DNA from: Archangium sp.
GTDB lineage: Bacteria > Myxococcota > Myxococcia > Myxococcales > Myxococcaceae
Length of the DNA stretch: 7,310 nt
Direction: 5' to 3'
Assembly: GCA_016793525.1 (NCBI GenBank)
Contig: JAEUJT010000381.1
Coordinates: 1-7,310, forward strand
Under the pieces are notes generated by a model. The model was not told the origin of the DNA and did no database searches. It saw only the letters and a program-made list of their open reading frames with translations. Shown one piece after another: positions 1-5,055 of the stretch (its first letter is position 1; each line of letters opens with the position of its first letter). Both the position numbers and the translations under genes were made by a program.

Positions 1-549
1 GACCGCCGCGAGAAACGCCTCGGTCAGGGCTACGACCCCGTCGGCGATCATGCTGTCGACCGCCCCTAAGTCTACAATCAGATCGAGACTCGCCGGGTTC
101 AACGAATGGGTCGCCAAGAACTTGGAAACACTCGACGCCAGCGTTCCGCTCTCGAACTCTTTGCGGGTGATTCGGACTGCGAGCCCGGTACGGTTGACAG
201 CCTGAAGCGCCGCCAAGGTGAGATCAACGGGCCTCGAAGGCCCAGCAACCGGCGTATATGGAACGCTTAGTCCGCTGCATTTTTTGAAGGTGAGATCGGC
301 CCCATTCTTCCCGGAGTCCGCGATCTCAACCGGGTCGATGAAGTAACGCGCGAGCCCGGACACCGCCCCCTCAATCTTCTTGAATGCGGTTTCGATGTGC
401 TTCTGGAGTGGCTTGCTCTGAGGGTTCTCGACTACCTGAAGAAGTGGAGTGATCCCCTTCTTGACGCTCGGCGCTAGCACTGACAGCGCGTCCTTCTCAG
501 CAGCTTTCAATTTCAGGGCCGGCACGTAGTGCTTCGCTGGGAACGGCAT
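1..549 (-). CDS. Beta family protein (Pfam Beta_protein type), C-terminus missing
   Basis: The minus strand is open for 183 codons from an ATG at 549-547 to the window edge, with no stop, so the C-terminus is missing. The N-terminus reads MPFPAKHYVPALKLKAAEKD, followed by A-L-x-x-L-x-P-x-V-K and then ITPLLQVVE. That matches the usual opening of 'beta family' proteins (a YVP-L-K-W/L-K segment, then ITPL-E). Later blocks also fit the family as I recall it: GLAVRITRKEF near residues 120-130 and LDLIVDLGAV near 155-164. Members are usually around 350 residues, so roughly half is present. The biochemical role of the family is not established to my knowledge; homologues occur in phages and accessory islands. 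The ATG shares its A with the TGA of the PIN gene (TGATG), so translation is probably coupled. The assignment rests on remembered family motifs, with no search run. A sce7725-like relative, with a similar N-terminus, is the main alternative. Confidence 0.78.
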   Translation of the reverse strand, partial: MPFPAKHYVPALKLKAAEKDALSVLAPSVKKGITPLLQVVENPQSKPLQKHIETAFKKIEGAVSGLARYFIDPVEIADSGKNGADLTFKKCSGLSVPYTPVAGPSRPVDLTLAALQAVNRTGLAVRITRKEFESGTLASSVSKFLATHSLNPASLDLIVDLGAVDSMIADGVVALTEAFLAAV

Positions 550-1154
550 CACGTACCCCCTGGTGGCGACCACAAGACGAGAGGCACGACCTTCGACTGA
601 AGGTCACGGAGGTAGCTTCCCAGACATTCCTTGGGGGCGCTCCCCGGTGAGAAGCAAATCTGGAACACCTTATCGAGATAGGCGCGTGACGAGACGCGGG
701 AACGTAGCTGCTCGACACCGACGGAATCGCAAAGCGCAAATAACATCGCCTCCAGACACACGATTTTCCCGCTGAGGCGCGGCACCACGTGCACCACTCG
801 TGCAACGGCGTTCAATGCGCGCTTGTCTCCAGACACGAGCAGGGCATCGGCACTGGCTGCTGAGGCGAACAGCTCAACCTCTCCGACGTCGATATTCTCT
901 ACGCCGACGAGCAAAGTAGCGGTGTCAGTTGGCGGAGCTGAGGCCGCAACCCGTTCCATGGCAATCGGCACGAGTTCATCCGCGAGAGCGTCACCGAGGT
1001 GCTTACGCAGCTTCTTCGAGCCTCGAAGCATGTGAGGGAGGGCGGCCAATCGTTCTACCTCGGAGAGAGTTCCGCCGAGGAGCTTCGCGGCCTCTTCGAG
1101 CAGGCCAACCGCCGCGAGCTTGCAGAACGCGTCCGTATCAACGAGGAGACGCAT
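549..1154 (-). CDS. PIN-domain protein (putative ribonuclease or toxin)
   Basis: This 201-residue protein shows the spaced acidic motifs of a PIN-like nuclease. The first strand is MRLLVDTD (Asp6, Asp8). A central IDVGEVEL contains Glu92 and Glu94. The third motif is ALLVSGDKRAL, with Asp103 and Asp110; S-G-D-K is the typical PIN third motif. In known PIN proteins these acidic residues bind Mg/Mn for RNA cleavage. The PIN core should span about residues 1-125. The remaining 75 or so residues are an extra C-terminal region that I do not recognise; it contains two Cys (167, 177) and ends in a short hydrophobic stretch. The ATG lies inside the end of the metallopeptidase gene (17-base overlap), with GGAGG three bases upstream. 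The gene's TGA overlaps the start of the beta-family gene. PIN proteins beside COG2856 peptidases have precedent among toxin-antitoxin-like pairs; a toxin role here is inference. Several CTA, TTG, AGT and GTA codons set it apart from the genes to the right. Confidence 0.85.
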   Translation of the reverse strand: MRLLVDTDAFCKLAAVGLLEEAAKLLGGTLSEVERLAALPHMLRGSKKLRKHLGDALADELVPIAMERVAASAPPTDTATLLVGVENIDVGEVELFASAASADALLVSGDKRALNAVARVVHVVPRLSGKIVCLEAMLFALCDSVGVEQLRSRVSSRAYLDKVFQICFSPGSAPKECLGSYLRDLQSKVVPLVLWSPPGGT

Positions 1155-2127
1155 CAGCCTCCGGGTCCCCCTTCACACACCGAAGAAGGGCCCGGTCGCT
1201 GTCGCTTGCCGAATCAAGGTCGACATACTCGTCGAACTTCTCCCTGATGGCACGCGCCCCCCCAAGATGCTTGTACGCAGCCTTGAGCGCGAGCATCCCC
1301 ATGGGGAAATCTCGCGTCCTTCCAGTCCAGTACCAAAGCAGGCTGCCGAGATCGATCCCCCTCGCCTTGGCTTGAACCGAAGCAGCGACCGCGAACCGCT
1401 GAAAATGGGTGAGCGCGGCTCCGCTCGGAGGTGCCGGTGGATCATCACCGAGAGCAGCCGCCACGGCATAGCGATCTGCTGCCCGTTCCATTTGCGATCG
1501 GTCCACGACTTCGTCGCTTTCGTCCACGACTGGAGCATCAGCACAATCGCCAGCAGCGATGTGTCCTGCTTCATGGGCGACGTGAGAGAACAACCTCGCT
1601 GGATAGTCTGTGTCGTGGCCAACGACGATGACCGGACGCCCGTCGAGCACACACGCGAGCCCTTGGAATCGCGGCGTCGGGAGCTTCTCGATGTGAATGA
1701 CCGGGATGCCCCTCCGCCACAAGTTGATGACGGCCAGCTCCAGAAGCGAGCCGCTTTGAGCGGTTAGCTCTTTGTGCCACCGACATGGATCGGTAGGCAG
1801 AGTTTCAGGGGCCGGCAAAGGAGCACGAAGTGACCGGAGTACCGCTCGCGCCACGGCGAGTGCCGCGTGAATCGTCGCCGCAGGACGCGGAGCATCATCC
1901 TGTGCAACTCGTCGCAGGCGAGCGTTCCCGTAACTAGGGGGCGCTAGTGGTGTCCTGGAGTCTCGCACCGCATCTAGGGAGACATGAAGGAATCGCGCGA
2001 GCCGAATCTCCAGATCGGCCACCAAGGCCGGGTCTTTCTCGCACGCCGGTGCCCACCAATCTGGAAGCAGAGCCGTCCGCATGAACGTGCGGTCATAGCC
2101 AGCCTCCTTGGATGCTCGGCGGAGCAA
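1138..2127 (-). CDS. ImmA/IrrE family metallo-endopeptidase (COG2856/M78 type)
   Basis: This 329-residue protein, read from a TTG, is a predicted cytoplasmic zinc protease. The zinc site HEAGH is at residues 185-189, preceded by FSHVA. A second helix, MERAADRYAVA, supplies the likely third ligand Glu214. Ahead of the site is the usual strand pattern GIPVIHIEKLP and a V-I-V-V-G-H segment (about 140-171). ImmA cleaves a phage repressor and IrrE cleaves the DdrO repressor, so the family typically relieves repression by cutting a partner. No Xre-type helix-turn-helix is recognisable here. The first 100 or so residues are helical, with an LPDWW motif (21-25) and a VSLDAVRD segment, a pattern I associate with longer ImmA/IrrE relatives. 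The start is uncertain. TTG at 2127 has a poor ribosome site, an in-frame stop (TGA) lies at 2166-2164, and no ATG, GTG or TTG lies between them. ATG at residue 16 is the other canonical option but would cut into the conserved-looking N-terminus. It probably heads a coupled unit with the PIN and beta genes. Confidence 0.9.
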   Translation of the reverse strand: MLRRASKEAGYDRTFMRTALLPDWWAPACEKDPALVADLEIRLARFLHVSLDAVRDSRTPLAPPSYGNARLRRVAQDDAPRPAATIHAALAVARAVLRSLRAPLPAPETLPTDPCRWHKELTAQSGSLLELAVINLWRRGIPVIHIEKLPTPRFQGLACVLDGRPVIVVGHDTDYPARLFSHVAHEAGHIAAGDCADAPVVDESDEVVDRSQMERAADRYAVAAALGDDPPAPPSGAALTHFQRFAVAASVQAKARGIDLGSLLWYWTGRTRDFPMGMLALKAAYKHLGGARAIREKFDEYVDLDSASDSDRALLRCVKGDPEADASPR

Positions 2128-2154
2128 GTCTCTGGGTAGCTTGTTCGCGGGACG

Positions 2155-2163
2155 CCTCCTTCC
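2155..2163 (-). promoter_or_regulatory. Strong Shine-Dalgarno sequence without a matching start codon
   Basis: On the minus strand GGAAGGAGG is a near-perfect anti-16S match upstream of the metallopeptidase gene. Six bases downstream, in frame with the peptidase, the codon at 2148-2146 is GCG, not a start. The first usable in-frame start (TTG at 2127-2125) is 27 bases away, which is too far for this site. Either the site is fortuitous, or a former GTG has become GCG, or the base is a sequencing error. Confidence 0.45.
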
Positions 2164-2171
2164 TCACGGCT

Positions 2172-2199
2172 ACACTACTTTCGCGGTCTGACACATCAA
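2172..2199 (-). promoter_or_regulatory. Possible weak sigma70-like promoter for the ImmA-PIN-beta unit
   Basis: Reading the minus strand, TTGATG (2199-2194) and TAGTGT (2177-2172) are separated by 16 bases in the gap after the antiporter gene. They match the -35 and -10 consensus at only 4 and 3 of 6 positions. The location suits an independent promoter for the accessory unit, just ahead of the ribosome site at 2163-2155. The match is weak enough to be chance. Read-through from the antiporter is the alternative. Confidence 0.2.
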
Positions 2200-2216
2200 C
2201 ATCCGCCCAAGGGCGC

Positions 2217-3995
2217 TCAGCTCGCCTGCTTGGCGTCGGCCTCGAAGAGCTTCTCCAAATCGGCCCGGGCCTGTTGCGCGCGCGCCTGGAGCTTCGACAT
2301 GTCGCCGCGGTGCTCGAAGCTGTCTTTGAGCAGGTGCTCGTCGTGGGCGCGAAACGCCTCCATGGTGCGCAACACTTCTGACGACGGGAGCCCCAACAAC
2401 CCCAACACGTCGCCCGTCAGCTCGATGCTCGAGGCGAACGTCTCGCGGTTGACGTGCTCGATGTTCAGCGCCAGCAGCTCGTACGCGTGCTGCCGGTTCC
2501 GCGCGCGCGCCACGATGGTCAGGTGGGGGAAGTGCTTCTGCACCACCTTCGCCACCTCGACCGACTTGTCCATGTCGTCGATGGCCAACACGAAGAGCTT
2601 CGCCTGCGCCGCGCCCGCCGCTTGGAGCAGCGCGAGCCGCGATGCATCGCCGTAGAAGACCCGGTTGCCGAAGCGCCGCACGAAGTCGACGTGTTCACTC
2701 GACGCGTCCAACGCCACGAAGGGAATATGCCGCGCCGTCAACACGCGCCCAACCACCTGGCCCACCCGACCGAAGCCGGCGATGACCACGGGAATTTCAC
2801 CTTCGTGCACCACCGTGTCGAACGCGCGCTCAGGCTTGGGAGGCTGCAGCCGCGGCGCCAGCACCCGCTCGAAGGCCGCGAAGGCCAGCGGCGTCACCGC
2901 CAGCGACGCGCTCACCACCAGCGTCAGCAGCTGCACGACGTCGGGCGGCAGCACCGCGTTCGCCGTCGCCAACCCGAAGACAACAAAGGCGAACTCGCCG
3001 CCCTGCGAGGTCGATACGGCGAGGCGGAGCGCGCCCAACAACGAGCCTCCACGCCGCCGGCCGATGCCGAACAGCACCGCGCCTTTCACCAGCAGCAGCC
3101 CCAGCACCAACCCCAGCACGGTGAAGGGCTTCGCGATGAAGAGCGACATGTTCACCGACATGCCCACTGAGATGAAGAAGAGCCCCAACAACAGGCCCTT
3201 GAAGGGCTCGATGTCGGCCTCCAACTCGTGCCGGTATTCACTGTCAGCCAAGAGCACGCCGGCGACGAACGCGCCAAGTGTCGCCGAGAGCCCAATCGTC
3301 TCCATCACCACCGCGGTGCCCACCACCACCAGCAGGGCGAAGGCGGTGAACAACTCTTGGCTGTGGAGCGCCGCCACCTGCTTCAGCACCGGGCGCAGCA
3401 CGAAGCGGCTCGCCACCACCATGCTCCCGAACGTCACCGCGACGCGCAGCAGGCCCAGGCCGGTGTGGCCCTCCACCGGGCTGGCGTGTGCGCCCAGCAG
3501 CGGCAGCAGCGCGAGAAAGGGGATCGCCGCGAGGTCCTGAAACAACAAAATGCCGAAGGCGATGCGGCCATGTTGCGCGGTGAGCTGGTTTCGCTCGGCC
3601 AGCACTTGCACCGCCAACGCCGTCGACGAGAGCGAGAGCGCGAAGCCCGTCACCAGCGCCGCCACCGGCGAGAGCCCGAAGCCCAACCCCAGCAGCGCCA
3701 ACACCGCGGTCGTCGCACCGACCTGCAGCCCTCCGAGCCCGAAGACGTGCCCGCGCATCTGCCACAGCCGCGACGGCTGGAGCTCGAGGCCGATGATGAA
3801 CAGCAGCAGCACCACGCCCAGCTCGGCGACGCTGCTGACGCGCTCGACGTCGCTGACGAAGGCGAAGCCCGACGGGCCGACCACCAGCCCCGCCACCAGG
3901 TAGCCCAACACGCTGCCCAGGCCCGCGCGCTTGAAGAGCATCACCGCCACGACGGCGGAGATGAGGAACACGACGGCTTCGTGCAAGGCACCCAT
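2217..3995 (-). CDS. Kef-type monovalent cation:proton antiporter (CPA2) with RCK/TrkA-N domain
   Basis: This 592-residue inner-membrane transporter is predicted to exchange K+ or Na+ for protons. Numbered from the chosen ATG, residues of about 5-380 form the Na+/H+ exchanger domain with many hydrophobic segments. They include the early LGYLVAGLVVGP block and LLFQDLAAIPFLA, whose QD pair (153-154) matches the QD/ND ion-binding position of Kef antiporters. A cytoplasmic Rossmann domain follows: VVIAGFGRVGQ carries the GxGxxG nucleotide loop (about 407-412), with an acidic residue after the second strand in VALDAS (Asp430) and later FYGDAS. The last 45 or so residues are charged and helical, probably coiled-coil. 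Length is close to KefB and KefC (about 600), but those are glutathione-gated and I cannot show that here, so no symbol is given. ATG at 3995 is preferred because AGGTGG lies six bases before it; a GTG at 4016 in the same frame would add seven residues. The gene follows the lipoprotein gene after 69 bases and may share its transcript. Confidence 0.93.
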   Translation of the reverse strand: MGALHEAVVFLISAVVAVMLFKRAGLGSVLGYLVAGLVVGPSGFAFVSDVERVSSVAELGVVLLLFIIGLELQPSRLWQMRGHVFGLGGLQVGATTAVLALLGLGFGLSPVAALVTGFALSLSSTALAVQVLAERNQLTAQHGRIAFGILLFQDLAAIPFLALLPLLGAHASPVEGHTGLGLLRVAVTFGSMVVASRFVLRPVLKQVAALHSQELFTAFALLVVVGTAVVMETIGLSATLGAFVAGVLLADSEYRHELEADIEPFKGLLLGLFFISVGMSVNMSLFIAKPFTVLGLVLGLLLVKGAVLFGIGRRRGGSLLGALRLAVSTSQGGEFAFVVFGLATANAVLPPDVVQLLTLVVSASLAVTPLAFAAFERVLAPRLQPPKPERAFDTVVHEGEIPVVIAGFGRVGQVVGRVLTARHIPFVALDASSEHVDFVRRFGNRVFYGDASRLALLQAAGAAQAKLFVLAIDDMDKSVEVAKVVQKHFPHLTIVARARNRQHAYELLALNIEHVNRETFASSIELTGDVLGLLGLPSSEVLRTMEAFRAHDEHLLKDSFEHRGDMSKLQARAQQARADLEKLFEADAKQAS

Positions 3996-4064
3996 GCGGG
4001 GCCACCTACCCGACACGGCGTGCGCTGGCGCTGGGAATGCGCTGCGCTCCGCCCGCCCGTTGCG

Positions 4065-4490
4065 TCAGTGCTGCGCGGGTCGACCCAACCGGTGCCGCGC
4101 CTGCGTCGACGCGGTGGTCGCGTCTTTCGTACCCGTCACCGTCAACACGAGCTCATGCATCGGCAGCTGCGCGTAGCTGATTTCGACCGGCTCGTTGAGC
4201 TCGGCCACGCCCGCGGGCAGCTCAATGTACGTGCGGCCCACCCGCATCGTCGCGCCGGGAGGCAGCTCGACCCGCACCGTCACCGGCGTCGTCAGCAGGG
4301 CCGTGCGCTTCACGTGCATCAGCAACCGCGCGTGCGTGCCGGTCACCTCGAGCGGCTGCCAGCTGGCCGAAACCGCTCCCTGGAGCTGCTCCGCCAACGG
4401 CTTCGGAGGGGGCTCAGGCAGAGGCTCCACCTTCGACTTCGCGCAGCTGGTTGCGACGCACAGCGTCACAAGCAAGAAGAAACGGCGCAT
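4065..4490 (-). CDS. Small predicted lipoprotein of unknown function
   Basis: This 141-residue protein begins MRRFFLLVTLCVATSCAKSK: a short basic n-region, a hydrophobic core and a lipobox-like A-T-S-C with the acylated cysteine at residue 16. It should therefore be lipidated and anchored in the envelope. A proline-rich tether (about 22-32, PLPEPPPKPL) follows. The rest, about 40-125, alternates hydrophobic and polar residues as a beta-sandwich would (TPVTVRVELPPG, TYIELPAGVAELNEPVEISY, HELVLTVTGT). I do not recognise a named family. The start is well supported: GGAGG lies four bases before the ATG at 4490. The open frame extends much further upstream, but only as the shadow of the regulator and kinase genes on the other strand. 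It is transcribed toward the antiporter gene 69 bases downstream and divergently from the response regulator. GC-rich codon use matches the other core genes. Confidence 0.8.
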   Translation of the reverse strand: MRRFFLLVTLCVATSCAKSKVEPLPEPPPKPLAEQLQGAVSASWQPLEVTGTHARLLMHVKRTALLTTPVTVRVELPPGATMRVGRTYIELPAGVAELNEPVEISYAQLPMHELVLTVTGTKDATTASTQARHRLGRPAQH

Positions 4491-4533
4491 TCGACCTCCA
4501 CATCTGTGCTGCGGATCCATGCGGAATGACGGT

Positions 4534-4561
4534 GTGACATTCTTTTCGACCCACCCACAAT
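4534..4561 (+). promoter_or_regulatory. Possible promoter for the regulator-kinase operon
   Basis: GTGACA (4534-4539) and CACAAT (4556-4561) are 16 bases apart in the 108-base divergent region between the lipoprotein gene and the response regulator. They match the sigma70 consensus at 5 and 4 of 6 positions, and place a transcript start about 30 bases ahead of the GTG at 4599. The region is locally more AT-rich than its surroundings. It must also hold the promoter for the lipoprotein, for which I see no convincing boxes. Confidence 0.3.
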
Positions 4562-4598
4562 GGAATAGAAGCGCAATCGAGGGACGGATCCCACACCG

Positions 4599-5036
4599 GT
4601 GACGACGCATACCAGCCAGCCCGCTGCGGGCCTGCCTTCGACCGGCTTCCGCGTTCTCATCGTCGAAGACAACCCGCACATCATCGAGATGTACAGCTAC
4701 GTGCTGAAGAAGCTCGCGGCCAACGAGCTCAAGGGCACCACGCCGCTCGAGGTGCACTTCGCCGCCGACGGGCACGCCGCGCTGGCCATGCTGCAGGGCG
4801 CCTCGTTCAGCTTGGTGATGACCGACCTCTACATGCCGGTGATGGACGGCTTTCAGCTCGTCGAGCGCATGCGCGGCGACGCGGCGCTGCAGGGCATTCC
4901 CGTGATGGCGATCTCCGCCGGAGGCACCGACGCGAAAGACCGCGCGCTCAAGGCCGGCGCCAACATTTTCTTGAAAAAACCCGTGCGGTTCGCCGAAGTG
5001 ATGGACACCGTGAAGCACCTGCTGCGCCTCTCGTAG
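4599..5036 (+). CDS. Single-domain response regulator (CheY-like receiver)
   Basis: This 145-residue protein is a receiver domain with no output domain. The metal-binding acidic pair is Glu23-Asp24 in VLIVEDN. The phosphorylated aspartate is Asp76 in VMTDLYMPVMDGF. The switch Ser106 lies in VMAISAGG, and the conserved lysine is Lys127 in FLKKPVRF. All residues needed for phosphotransfer are present, so it should accept phosphate from a histidine kinase that is not in this window, and signal through protein contact. About 15 residues precede the first strand, and the loop between helix 1 and strand 2 is somewhat long (NELKGTTPLE, about 42-51). GTG at 4599 is the only start before the conserved core; an in-frame TAG lies at 4566-4568, and GAGGGA sits rather far upstream (14 bases). 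The kinase gene begins 19 bases after its stop, which implies co-transcription and probably a shared pathway. Confidence 0.95.
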   Translation: MTTHTSQPAAGLPSTGFRVLIVEDNPHIIEMYSYVLKKLAANELKGTTPLEVHFAADGHAALAMLQGASFSLVMTDLYMPVMDGFQLVERMRGDAALQGIPVMAISAGGTDAKDRALKAGANIFLKKPVRFAEVMDTVKHLLRLS

Positions 5037-5055
5037 ACAAGCGAGTTTCCCGACC

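Noticed and set aside
2095..2169. A 24-codon GTG-started frame upstream of the metallopeptidase as a leader peptide or Xre remnant
   Set aside because: Its start lies ahead of, not after, the strong ribosome site, and the peptide shows no recognisable motif.
2203..2216. GCGCCC-TT-GGGCGG inverted repeat just after the antiporter stop as a terminator
   Set aside because: Only about four base pairs can form with a realistic loop and no U-run follows; it may be chance in GC-rich DNA.
3228..4529. A 433-codon plus-strand open frame rich in Arg, His and Gln
   Set aside because: It is the antisense shadow of the antiporter and lipoprotein genes; its low-complexity composition is typical of GC-rich reverse frames, and it shows no domain motif.
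4514..4592. Two GGATCC-containing sites in the divergent region as an operator pair
   Set aside because: The shared part is only a six-base palindrome with no extended similarity, which is too little to call a binding site.
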